This document shows positions 1-9,174 of a stretch of DNA of 64,000 nucleotides, piece by piece (position 1 is the stretch's first letter; each line of letters opens with the position of its first letter). A program made the position numbers and the translations under genes. The DNA is from Gordonia terrae (lineage in GTDB: Bacteria > Actinomycetota > Actinomycetes > Mycobacteriales > Mycobacteriaceae): NCBI RefSeq assembly GCF_001698225.1, contig NZ_CP016594.1:3038001-3102000 (forward strand). The letters run 5' to 3'. The notes below the pieces were generated by a model. That model was not told where the DNA came from and searched no databases. It saw only the letters and a list, made by a program, of their open reading frames with translations.

Positions 1-179
1 GGGGTAACGACCATCTCCAACCCGGCGGTGCGCCACTCACCGTGACCGACACGGAGCAGGCCCCCGTTCGGGTCGGGGTCGTCCCCGAACACACTGCCCT
101 GCTCTCACCCGAGGACGTCGAGGTGCGAGTCGCCCGGCGCACCCGCCCGGTCCCGCTCCGACCGGAGCGGTCGGAATGA
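1..179 (+). CDS. 3' end of an unidentified protein (partial)
   Basis: An open frame runs in from the left edge and ends at a TGA that overlaps the ATG of the next gene in an ATGA junction. About 58 residues are visible, ending in an Arg/Pro-rich tail (RRTRPVPLRPERSE). The visible part has no motif I can assign. The codons are strongly G/C-ending, as expected for real coding sequence here. The overlap indicates translational coupling with the Imm-5-like gene. The function cannot be inferred without the missing upstream part. Confidence 0.65.
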   Translation, partial: GNDHLQPGGAPLTVTDTEQAPVRVGVVPEHTALLSPEDVEVRVARRTRPVPLRPERSE

Positions 180-682
180 TCCTGCCCACGATCTTCGATC
201 CTCGCCTGGTCACCATCCGTCGTGGCGGGACGCTGACCGACGCCGATCATCACTCCCTTGCGCTCTGGGCAGCGACATGCGCCGAGCACGTCCTCCCCCT
301 GTTCGAGTCGGCCCGTCCCGAGGACGCGCGACCCCGCGAAGCCATTGCCGCCGTCCGCGCGTGGACCCGGGGCGAGCTGGCGATGATGGCGTCGCGGGCC
401 GCTGGCGGACATGCCATGGGTGCCGCACGCGACCTGCGTGGTGCACCGCGCTTCGCCGCATACGCCGCCGGGCAGGCGGCGGTGACGGCCCACGTCGCAT
501 CGCACGATCTGGGCGCCGCGGCCTACGCGATCAAGGCGGTGCGAGCGGAGCACGGGACCGATGCGGGCAAGCTCGAATGCGCTTGGCAGCGTGAACAACT
601 CCCGGACCGGCTGCGCGAGCTGGTACTCGACGACCAGCGTGCCCGGAATGACCTGTGCTGGTTGGCCTTCTCCGTCGACTGA
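176..682 (+). CDS. Imm-5-like putative immunity protein
   Basis: This 168-residue soluble protein has no signal peptide. Its alpha-helical, Ala/Arg-rich sequence resembles the Imm-5-like family: an opening stretch HHSLALWAATCAEHVLPLF, a central Ala-rich region of helices (residues 60-125) with AYAAGQAAVTAHVASHDLGA, and a C-terminal WQREQLP motif before LRELVLDDQRARN. Family members are predicted immunity proteins of polymorphic toxin systems, but they often occur without an obvious toxin, as here. The ATG overlaps the stop of the preceding frame, so the two are probably translated together. No toxin is recognisable in the visible part of the neighbour. The family assignment rests on remembered sequence similarity; the role as an immunity protein is inference. 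Confidence 0.6.
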   Translation: MILPTIFDPRLVTIRRGGTLTDADHHSLALWAATCAEHVLPLFESARPEDARPREAIAAVRAWTRGELAMMASRAAGGHAMGAARDLRGAPRFAAYAAGQAAVTAHVASHDLGAAAYAIKAVRAEHGTDAGKLECAWQREQLPDRLRELVLDDQRARNDLCWLAFSVD

Positions 683-721
683 CACCGGTACCGATGTCCG
701 CGATTGGCTTTCTGTGCGGCA

Positions 722-796
722 ACACTGATAGTGTCGTAATCACGCTCACGCGGTGCTGTAACCCGCATGTCGAGCCAGAGGCCGGGGTGATTACAG
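722..796. promoter_or_regulatory. Cluster of palindromes upstream of the MBL gene
   Basis: Three symmetric elements lie between the two genes. ACACT-GAT-AGTGT (722-734) is a perfect 5-bp palindrome around 3 bases. GTAATCAC (736-743) is matched by its exact reverse complement GTGATTAC (787-794). CTGTAA (756-761) pairs with TTACAG (791-796). They could be repressor operators or the stems of a leader RNA. The regulator is unknown to me. Confidence 0.4.
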
Positions 797-859
797 AAAC
801 CCCCGGTCTTGTCCAAACTTCCACGGTCGTGCCACGGTTTGCGGCTGCCCCCAGCGGGT

Positions 860-1618
860 ATGCGCCCGAGCATGACCTTCCATCGCGACGTCGTACCAGG
901 CATTCACTGGCTGGAACACGCGCACACGAATCAGTACATCGTCGAGGACCGAGACCGGCTGGTCCTCGTCGACTGCGGACTCCCCCGGTCGTATCAACCC
1001 CTCGTCCGGGCCATCCGCGAACTAGGCCGGGACACCGACGCCGTCTCCGATCTGATCATCACCCATGGCCACTTCGACCACGTGGGCACGGCGCGCCGTC
1101 TGGCGCGCGAATGGCGGATACCGGTCCACGTTCACCGTGACGATGCCTGGCTGGCATCGCACCCCTACCGTTATGCACATCAAAACGCCACCAGATTCGG
1201 AGTGCCCCTTCGTCATCCGCGGTCTCTGTCCCTACTCGGGCGGATGGCGGTGGCGGGCGCGTTCACAGTCCGCGGCGTCGATCACATGGACGTGACGAGC
1301 TTCGGCGACGCCGCGGTACTCCCCGGCGGCGCGCAGGTGATACCCACCCCGGGCCACACGTACGGCCATGTGTCACTTCACTTCCCGCTACGTGATGCGG
1401 TGATCGCCGGCGATGCCCTGGTGACTCTCGATCCCTACACCGCGGCTACCGGCCCCCGCATGATCGCCGGGTCCGCGACCGCCGACCTCGGTCGCAACCG
1501 AACGTCGCTCGATGCCCTGGCAGCGACGGAGGCGAAGTCCCTCCTTCCCGGTCATGGGGTGCCGTGGCATCACGGAGTGGACGTCGCGGTGGCCCGGGCG
1601 CGCGAGACCAGCGGCTGA
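860..1618 (+). CDS. Metallo-beta-lactamase-fold hydrolase
   Basis: This 252-residue cytoplasmic protein has the metal-binding signature THGHFDHVG (HxHxDH) about 70 residues in. A second metal-ligand region follows (PTPGHTYGHVSLHFP), then a bridging Asp in AGDALVTLDPY and a final His in LLPGHGVPW, so a dinuclear metal site is complete. The family includes glyoxalase II-like, lactonase-like and other hydrolases, and the sequence does not identify the substrate. The ATG at 860 was preferred because the upstream in-frame ATG at 809 reads through the palindromic leader; ATG 872 (MTFHRDVV) is a close alternative. A strong hairpin lies just after the stop, and the next gene converges on it. Confidence 0.85.
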   Translation: MRPSMTFHRDVVPGIHWLEHAHTNQYIVEDRDRLVLVDCGLPRSYQPLVRAIRELGRDTDAVSDLIITHGHFDHVGTARRLAREWRIPVHVHRDDAWLASHPYRYAHQNATRFGVPLRHPRSLSLLGRMAVAGAFTVRGVDHMDVTSFGDAAVLPGGAQVIPTPGHTYGHVSLHFPLRDAVIAGDALVTLDPYTAATGPRMIAGSATADLGRNRTSLDALAATEAKSLLPGHGVPWHHGVDVAVARARETSG

Positions 1619-1632
1619 CCCAGCAGACAGAC

Positions 1633-1673
1633 GTGAGGGCGGGCCGACGCGTGTCGCGTCGCCCCGCCCTCAC
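1633..1673. terminator. Bidirectional terminator hairpin
   Basis: GTGAGGGCGGG at 1633-1643 pairs exactly with CCCGCCCTCAC ending at 1673, and the inner bases (GACGCG/CGCGTC) extend the stem. It sits between two convergent genes and would terminate both. It has no long U-tract, which is usual in high-GC actinobacteria. Confidence 0.75.
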
Positions 1674-1716
1674 GGCTTGGTGGCGTCCCCACCGATGATC
1701 GCCGGCGTGGCTCGGT

Positions 1717-3093
1717 CTATGCCGAGGCTGTCCGACGCAGCTTGGTGTTGACGAACTCGCCCATACCCCAGCGCCCGAGTTCACGACCGTAACCGGATCG
1801 CTTGACCCCGCCGAACGGGAGGCCCGGCAACGTGGTGCCGTGCTCGTTGACGTAGGCCATCCCGACCTCGAGCCGGTCGGCGACCTTCTCGGCGCTGTCG
1901 ATGTCGTCGCTCCACACCGACCCGCTCAGGCCGAACTCGACGTCGTTGGCGAGCGCCACGGCGTCCTCCGCGGAGGCGACCTTGTAGATCATCGCGACGG
2001 GACCGAAGATCTCCTCGGAGTATGCGTCCATCTCCGGGGTGATGTCCGTCAAAACGGTGGGTTCGAAGAACGCGCCGTCGCGCTGCACCGGCTTGCCACC
2101 CGTCCGCAACGTCGCACCCTGATTCACGGCCGTGTCGACCTGCTCGGCGACGGTGTCGCGTGCCGAGAGCGACGACAGCGGTCCCATCTGAGTGGACTCG
2201 TCTGCCGGATCACCGACGGCGGTCGACTCGAACTGTTTCACAACCCCGTCGACGAAGTCGTCGTACAGGTCATCGAGCACGATGAAGCGCTTCGGTGAGT
2301 TGCAGGCCTGCCCGGCGTTCGACAATCGCGCCCGGGCCGCGATCTTCGTCGTGCGTTCCATGTCGGCGGAATCGAGGAGGATGAACGGGTCGGATCCCCC
2401 GAGCTCGAGCACGGACTTCTTCAGGTTCGCTGCTGCCACCTTGGCCACGGCTGCACCGGCTTTCTCGCTTCCGGTGAGCGACACACCGCGTATCGCATTG
2501 TGCGCGAGTAGGTCTGCGATCTGATCACTGCTCGCGTACACGTTGATGTACGCGTCTCCAGGCACGCCCGCGTCGTGCAGGATCTCGGCCATCAGGGCCG
2601 ACGAGGCCGCGCAGATCGACGCGTGCTTGAGGATGACGGTGTTGCCCGCCAACAGGTTCGGCGCGGCGAATCGCGCGACCTGATAGTACGGGTAGTTCCA
2701 CGGCATGACGCCGACGAGCGGACCGATCGGAGCGACCTGCACGATCGACGACTCCGCACCCTGCGGATCGAGCGCCTCGGTTTCGAGGAGATCGGGCCCG
2801 TGCTCGGCGTACCAGCGATAGATGTCGGCGGCGAGCTGCACCTCCCCGGCCGCCTCCTTGGCGGGCTTTCCCATCTCGGTCGTGATCACGGACGCGAGCT
2901 CGCCGGCCCGCTTCTCGTACAGATCAGCAGCCCGCGCGAGCACCGCGGCACGTTCGGACACTTCGGTCGAACGCCAGTCCTGATACGCGGCCAGGGATCG
3001 TTCGGCAACCGTGGCCACCTCGGCGTCCTCGAGCCCGGAGAACTCCCGGTCGGTGACACCGGTGGTCGGATTCGCGGTGACATATGTGCTCAC
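1717..3093 (-). CDS. gabD1: NAD(P)-dependent succinate-semialdehyde dehydrogenase-type ALDH
   Basis: This 458-residue aldehyde dehydrogenase oxidises an aldehyde, most likely succinic semialdehyde, to the acid. All family features are present: the MPWNYPYYQ substrate-channel motif, the coenzyme region, the general base Glu230 in LELGGSDPF, and the nucleophile Cys264 in NAGQACNSPKRF. EEIFGPV and PFGGVKRSGYGREL follow near the C-terminus. Length and sequence match the M. tuberculosis GabD1 group closely, including the replacement of the usual KP by KHAS after NTVILK. The GTG start at 3093 was chosen because an AGGAAGG ribosome site lies about 10 bases upstream; the frame stays open far beyond it, but that part is not protein-like. 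Specificity for succinic semialdehyde is inferred from homology. Confidence 0.85.
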   Translation of the reverse strand: MSTYVTANPTTGVTDREFSGLEDAEVATVAERSLAAYQDWRSTEVSERAAVLARAADLYEKRAGELASVITTEMGKPAKEAAGEVQLAADIYRWYAEHGPDLLETEALDPQGAESSIVQVAPIGPLVGVMPWNYPYYQVARFAAPNLLAGNTVILKHASICAASSALMAEILHDAGVPGDAYINVYASSDQIADLLAHNAIRGVSLTGSEKAGAAVAKVAAANLKKSVLELGGSDPFILLDSADMERTTKIAARARLSNAGQACNSPKRFIVLDDLYDDFVDGVVKQFESTAVGDPADESTQMGPLSSLSARDTVAEQVDTAVNQGATLRTGGKPVQRDGAFFEPTVLTDITPEMDAYSEEIFGPVAMIYKVASAEDAVALANDVEFGLSGSVWSDDIDSAEKVADRLEVGMAYVNEHGTTLPGLPFGGVKRSGYGRELGRWGMGEFVNTKLRRTASA

Positions 3094-3343
3094 AGAGCAC
3101 CTACCTTCCTCTGTCGTTGTGAATCCCGACTGTCGACAGCCCGGAATCGTTCGGGTACCCGGATCGCATGGACCAAAACCCGGCCGTCGGCGCGCTCCGG
3201 GCACACAAGCGCCGCCGACCTGTTCTAATGGGTCCGCGGTCCGTGTTCGGGCCGGTGATCGACCGACACACGATGAACGCCGGACGTCGACCTGGGGGTG
3301 GGTCGCCGGCTCGTGACGGGCAGTGCCCGAGGGGGAACGAAGA

Positions 3344-4339
3344 GTGTCACGCTGGCAGCGGGCCGTAGGGCTCGGTTGTGCATTTCTGATCGCGGTCGTC
3401 GCGAGCCTGTCGACGGGGCAACCGGCGGGGGCGACTCCACCGAGGCTCGCCGACACGGCGCGGATTCTCGCGGTGTCCCCGGAGACCGCGACGCGGACGA
3501 CGATGACCGTGTACTCCGCGGCCATGAAGCGGCCTGTTCGGGTGAGTGTGCTCGTCCCCCGCGACCGGACCGGGCCCCGGCCCACCGTTTACCTGCTCGA
3601 CGGGATCGATGGTGGGGTCTACACCAACTACACGCAGAGTGGGTGGACGTTCCAGACCGACCTCGCGCGCTTCGTCGCCGACAAGAAGGTCAACGTGGTC
3701 CTGCCCATCGGGGGTACGGGTTCGTACTACACCGACTGGCGCCGACTCGACCCCGTCCTGGGCCGGAACATGTGGGAGACCTTCCTGACCGAGGAACTCC
3801 CTCCACTGGTCGACCAACGCTTCCGAGGCAACGGGCGGAACGTGATCGGCGGGCTGTCGATGGGGGCGCTGGGTGCGATGTCCATCGCCGTGCGCAATCC
3901 GGATCTCTACCGGGGCGTCGTCGCCTTCAGCGGGTGTCTCGATCAGGGTTCGCCGGAGTTCCGGCAGGCGACCGCCACATCGGTCAGCACGAGAGGTGGG
4001 AACCCGGAGAACATGTGGGGACCGCTCAATCACGACACCTGGGATGCCCACAATCCCGCCGATCATGTGTCCGCGCTGCGGGGTAAGCCCGTATACGTCG
4101 CGGTCGGCAACGGCCTGCCCGACCCGGCACTCGGACTGGCCGGGCTGGCGTCACCCGTCGGCGGCGTCCTCGAAGGCATCGTCGCCCGATGCACCGAGAG
4201 CTTCAAGCGTCGCGCGGACCGTGCCGGGGTCGACATCACCTACGACTTCCGTGCCGGTCTCCACTCGTGGGGTTACTGGAATCAGGATCTGCATCGAGCC
4301 TGGCCCACGATCGCCCGGGCGCTGAACAGCGCGGGCTGA
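3344..4339 (+). CDS. Secreted antigen 85-type mycolyltransferase/esterase
   Basis: This 331-residue exported alpha/beta hydrolase has a signal peptide with hydrophobic core VGLGCAFLIAVVASLSTG and cleavage probably after PAGA. It matches the antigen 85 family throughout: PTVYLLDGIDGG, then LPIGGTGSYYTDW, then MWETFLTEELPPL, and the nucleophile Ser172 in GGLSMGALG. A Glu follows in ARCTESFKRR and the catalytic His307 in GLHSWGYW, so the Ser-Glu-His triad is complete. Antigen 85 proteins transfer mycolic acids onto trehalose and arabinogalactan outside the membrane. This one could do that or act as a related esterase. The GTG at 3344 follows GAGGGGGAACGAAG; an earlier in-frame GTG at 3323 is possible. 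It is transcribed divergently from the aldehyde dehydrogenase. Confidence 0.85.
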   Translation: MSRWQRAVGLGCAFLIAVVASLSTGQPAGATPPRLADTARILAVSPETATRTTMTVYSAAMKRPVRVSVLVPRDRTGPRPTVYLLDGIDGGVYTNYTQSGWTFQTDLARFVADKKVNVVLPIGGTGSYYTDWRRLDPVLGRNMWETFLTEELPPLVDQRFRGNGRNVIGGLSMGALGAMSIAVRNPDLYRGVVAFSGCLDQGSPEFRQATATSVSTRGGNPENMWGPLNHDTWDAHNPADHVSALRGKPVYVAVGNGLPDPALGLAGLASPVGGVLEGIVARCTESFKRRADRAGVDITYDFRAGLHSWGYWNQDLHRAWPTIARALNSAG

Positions 4340-4715
4340 CACGAGTCATCGTCAACGCGCGCTTTTTCTCTTCCGAATCAACGAGACATCGTCGCGTGCC
4401 CGCTTTCGCTCCCGGCGTTCCTTGAGTTCTTGTCGACGCTTTTTCGAACTCGAATTCTTTTCTGCCACTTTTCCTCGATGGGTTGTCTTCTACAAACGGG
4501 TCGGTCCCGCTCACCTCCGTGACCATAGCCCAGAAACCAGAGAAGTCCAGCCCACCCACATTCCTACGATCTAATCCGCTCTAATTCGTTGTTGCACATC
4601 ATTTTTCGTAGCCGACAGGTTCGCGACAAACGCCGGACTGGCTTTTATTTTTTTCTGGGCTAGAGTCCATGGCACCGGTCGCAGATGGCCGGAAACAGCG
4701 AAAGGAAGCGTGGCC
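4340..4715. other. Gene-poor, unusually AT-rich intergenic stretch
   Basis: About 375 bases hold no convincing gene. The composition is much richer in A and T than the rest of the window, with runs such as cgctttttctcttcc near 4360 and ggcttttatttttttctggg near 4640. A minus-strand frame crosses it but has poor codon usage and no good start. The promoter of the orphan gene that follows probably lies in the T-rich part. Confidence 0.5.
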
Positions 4716-5162
4716 GTGAAAGCGGTTGTGATGGAGTGTCGGATACGCGTGTGCGGTTCCCCCGGTCGGGTGAAGGAATTCGTGGATCGAGCGTCGATTC
4801 GCGCTCGGGACGCCTTTCCCCACCCCGCGAGGTGTTCAATTGTTGTCGAAGGGTCGGACTCGTTGTTCCTGCGACGCCAATGGCACCGTGAGAACGACGT
4901 GGACGTGTTCGGAGTGCCGGAGGGGCGGGATGTGTGCTTCGGTTTCGCGGACTCGTCCGGACGGTTGACCGTCGCGAGACTCGAGAGTCTGTCACGCGAC
5001 ATCCTGAGCCACCTCGAAGTGGATCCGTGGGTGTCCGACGACACCGAGTCCGTGCCGTGGATTCTGACACTCACCACCGGTGCCGATCCGAGGTCCAGGC
5101 GTGAGATCGTGACCCGCCATCCGTCGCTCGAGGTGCGACGACCTGTTCTCGCGCCTTCGTGA
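4716..5162 (+). CDS. Orphan hypothetical protein of atypical codon usage
   Basis: I do not recognise this 148-residue protein. It is soluble, has no signal peptide or membrane segment, and contains an acidic middle (RENDVDVFGVPEGRDV) and a basic C-terminus (SRREIVTRHPSLEVRRP). Three cysteines lie in the first half. The GTG at 4716 is favoured over the one at 4710 because the AAAGGAAG site then has normal spacing. Many codons end in T, A or G (TGT, ATA, TCA, ATT, GTT), unlike the C-ending codons of the neighbours. With the AT-rich upstream region this suggests a recent arrival or a fast-evolving lineage-specific gene. Confidence 0.6.
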   Translation: MKAVVMECRIRVCGSPGRVKEFVDRASIRARDAFPHPARCSIVVEGSDSLFLRRQWHRENDVDVFGVPEGRDVCFGFADSSGRLTVARLESLSRDILSHLEVDPWVSDDTESVPWILTLTTGADPRSRREIVTRHPSLEVRRPVLAPS

Positions 5163-5185
5163 TGGCGCACCACGGTGCGACCTGA

Positions 5186-6724
<1,539 letters not shown>

Positions 6725-6736
6725 CCCGACACCGGA

Positions 6737-6766
6737 GTTCGGACATCAGCGGGGTTCGGACATCAG
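6737..6766. repeat. Two direct copies of a 13-base motif before the MerR gene
   Basis: GTTCGGACATCAG occurs at 6737-6749 and again at 6754-6766, so the copies start 17 bases apart. They lie between the gdhA stop and the MerR-type operator and may be binding sites or simply a local duplication. Confidence 0.6.
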
Positions 6767-6773
6767 TCGACAC

Positions 6774-6791
6774 TTGACCTTCAGGTAGGTC
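6774..6791 (+). promoter_or_regulatory. MerR-type operator overlapping a TTGACC -35 box
   Basis: The arms GACCT (6776-6780) and AGGTC (6787-6791) flank 6 bases and overlap the -35 hexamer TTGACC at 6774-6779. An inverted repeat set into the -35/-10 spacer is the usual arrangement for MerR-family control. The first gene downstream encodes a MerR protein, so autoregulation is likely. The -10 would fall almost on the first ATG, so translation may start at a later codon (MPSSDTEH, 6812). Confidence 0.5.
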
Positions 6792-6799
6792 GAAGCCGG

Positions 6800-8183
6800 A
6801 TGATCTCCGATATGCCTTCTTCCGACACCGAGCACGGCGAGCTCGTCCCGATCGGCGCGTTTGCGCAACGCACCGGGCTGACCGCCTCCGCGTTGCGGTT
6901 CTACGCCGACTCGGCGGTGCTCACCCCGGCCAGCATCGACGCGTCGACGGGATACCGGCTGTACAGCACGGCGCAGGAAACCCGGGCCATCACACTCCGC
7001 CGACTCCGCGAGATCGGGATGTCCCTCGCCGACATCCGCACGGTCCTCGACGCCGAGCCGACCGCCGCGCGCGAACTCATCGACGACCATGTGCGAACGG
7101 TCATGACGGACGCCGCCCGGACCCGGCGCGAGGCCGCGGCCATCACGACGGCCATCGCCGCAGAAGCAACGACGCTGCTCACGTCCGTGCGCGGGCCCGT
7201 ACTCGCAGCCGCGATCGGCCAGGTGCTCACCGCCACGGCACGCGATGCCGAGCACCCTGTCCTCGACGCCGTCGAGTTCCGCTTCGAGGACGGGGCGGTG
7301 ACCCTCACGTCGACCGATCGCTACCGAATCTCCTCGCGGTCACTGCCGACTGGCGAACCGAGTGACACCCGGTCGTCGGGAACGCTGTGTGCCGGGGACC
7401 CTCCGCGATGGTCTGTCCGACCTGGCCCGAGGTGGCGCTGTCGGAATCGAGGCCGGGACCCGCGCGGTACGGTTCCGACTCACCGGTCGGGACGATCTGT
7501 GGTGCCGCTTGCTCGACGACCCCTTCCCCTCTCACCACCCCATGGTCGACGCACTGCCACCGGTGACCACGCGCGCGAGCGTCGCCACATCCGTTGTGCT
7601 GCAGTATTTGGAGGGCTGCGTCGACGAGCGAGTACACCTGGACTTCACGTCGACAGCACTGGTGTTGAGCGACGGAGCGTCGGTGGGGGTCACCACCCTG
7701 CCCGCCGACATCCACGGGCCGCCGGTCGAGATGTGGTTCGAGGTCTCGACCCTCTTCCCCGCGGTCGGTGTGTCCATCGGCGTCGACGGTGACGCGCTCC
7801 ATCGATGCACTCTCGCGCATCATCTCGCTGACCTGTACAGCGACCCGGCGGACTCGCTCGCGTGGGATGTACGTGCGCTCGACGCCGCCCTTGCACTGAC
7901 CGATGAGCGGGTGCGGTCTCACCACGCCGATCTCTCCGTGGCGGGTTTACTTCCCTCACTACATCTCAATCTCGCCGACGATCATCGACGGCTGGGGTCA
8001 TTCGAGGCGGCACGCCGACATCTCGACGAGGCACTCCGCACCGCGGCCGAACTACCAGAAGGACCGTACGGCAGCATGATTCGAGACCTGATCGAGGACA
8101 TCGCCGGCGCGGTCGAGCGCCGGGACAGGACTGCCAGACAATCGCATCCGGGCGCGTCCGGATCAGACGGTCACGACGGGTGA
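6800..8183 (+). pseudogene. Frameshifted MerR regulator with sliding-clamp-like and TPR-like parts
   Basis: The first frame encodes a MerR winged helix (LVPIGAFAQRTGLTASALRFYADS, then STGYRLYS), a dimerisation helix, and the start of a DNA polymerase III beta-clamp-like domain (VEFRFEDGAVTLTSTDRYRISSRSLPTG). At 7397-7403 (ggg gac c ctc cgc) one extra C breaks the frame. The clamp-like reading resumes in another frame as LRDGLSDLARGGAVGIEAGTRAVRFRLTG and runs to DALPPVTTRASV. The distal part (HRCTLAHHLADLYSDPADSLAWD, then PSLHLNLADDHRRLG) resembles small TPR-like proteins. MerR/clamp proteins are a known actinobacterial regulator type of unknown ligand. As read, the product would lose most of the clamp part. 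A sequencing error, a real mutation or programmed slippage could each explain this. Confidence 0.7.
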
Positions 8184-8283
8184 CCGCACACCAGGCCACC
8201 CCGCCCAGATCCCTTGACACCCCGTTGACCAGGGTCTTCACTGAAGAGTGCGTGTTCGTCACTCGATCGGCAGGGGCATGCGT

Positions 8284-9162
8284 ATGGCAGGGAACGGACC
8301 CGAACCACGGTGGCGACGACTCATGCCCCGGCCGTGGCCGCCGTACACGGTGGTGGCCCTGATCGCCGTCGTCGGGCTCATCTCGCCACTGCTTCCCCGC
8401 GCCGATGCCCAACCGGGCACGAGCACAACCGGTTTCGCGATCCCCTTTGCCGGCGCCCCCGCTTTCGCCGGCCTGGCACCGCCGAAGTCGACAGTCACGG
8501 AGCTGATCAACGAGCCACTGGGCGCGGAACGAACCGAGCGCATCGCCGCCGGCATCGGCTTGTCCTCTCGAGATGCGCTGTCGGCGGAGCAATTCCGTGA
8601 ATTGACGACCGGCAGTGGAATCGGAGGCAGGCGCGATGCGGCCCAGATCATCGATGCGTGCCTGCAGATTCTCACCAACTCCGCGGGACGTCCGATGTTC
8701 GGTGGGTCGGTTCTCGGCAGTTACGGCCTCTATGTGACCCGACAAGGTCTGCTGCAGAGTCCGGCAAACGCGAGCGCCCCGACCCGACAGGTCAATTCAC
8801 TCCTCGCGCCCGGCGGTTACGTCGGCACCTGGTTGCGCGCCAACGGCGCCACCGACACCCTGGTCGCACTCTATCGCTCGGCATACACCGTCGAGGTGCC
8901 GTTCGGGTTCGTCGCGCAACAGACCTCGGGGGCAGCGCAACTGGTTCGCAACACCAAGGACTCGGTGACGACGACGGTCGGTATGTCGATGGCACCACCG
9001 CTGTGGATCGTCAACTTCGCCCTGCTCTACGTCGTGAAACCATCCCTGGCCGCCGCGATGCCGGCCTACTGGACGCCGATTCCACCTGTCGTGGCCGCGG
9101 CGATCGAGGCGAGTCCCACCGGCCAGGTCCCCTACGCGGAGTACGAGAACAATTTCGGGTGA
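8284..9162 (+). CDS. Secreted conserved hypothetical protein
   Basis: The product is about 292 residues, with an N-terminal hydrophobic segment (VVALIAVVGLISPLLP) followed by ADAQPG, typical of a signal peptide. The mature part contains LINEPLGAERTERIAAGIGLS, ITNSAGRP-like helical stretches and TRQVNSLLAPGGYVGTWLR. A second hydrophobic stretch, MAPPLWIVNFALLYVVKPSLA, lies near the C-terminus. Similar proteins occur across Mycobacteriales, but I know no function. ATG 8284 leaves normal spacing to CAGGGGC; ATG 8278 and GTG 8248 are alternatives. It ends 12 bases before the convergent AlkD-like gene, and no motif indicates catalysis. Confidence 0.7.
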   Translation: MAGNGPEPRWRRLMPRPWPPYTVVALIAVVGLISPLLPRADAQPGTSTTGFAIPFAGAPAFAGLAPPKSTVTELINEPLGAERTERIAAGIGLSSRDALSAEQFRELTTGSGIGGRRDAAQIIDACLQILTNSAGRPMFGGSVLGSYGLYVTRQGLLQSPANASAPTRQVNSLLAPGGYVGTWLRANGATDTLVALYRSAYTVEVPFGFVAQQTSGAAQLVRNTKDSVTTTVGMSMAPPLWIVNFALLYVVKPSLAAAMPAYWTPIPPVVAAAIEASPTGQVPYAEYENNFG

Positions 9163-9174
9163 CGAGTGCGCGGG

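Noticed and set aside
722..859. A known riboswitch class before the metallo-beta-lactamase-fold gene
   Set aside because: The palindromes suggest structure, but I could not match the conserved core of any riboswitch I know (for example c-di-AMP or cobalamin), so only the repeats are reported.
3094..3585. Upstream extension of the aldehyde dehydrogenase
   Set aside because: The frame is open to 3585 but the extra residues are Arg/Pro-rich and lack ALDH sequence. The GTG at 3093 has a ribosome site and gives the family length.
4236..4559. A 107-codon minus-strand frame starting MGGLDFSGFW in the AT-rich gap
   Set aside because: Third positions are not G/C-rich, no well-spaced ribosome site is present, and its second half runs antisense into the mycolyltransferase gene. 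It could be a small gene, but the evidence is not sufficient.
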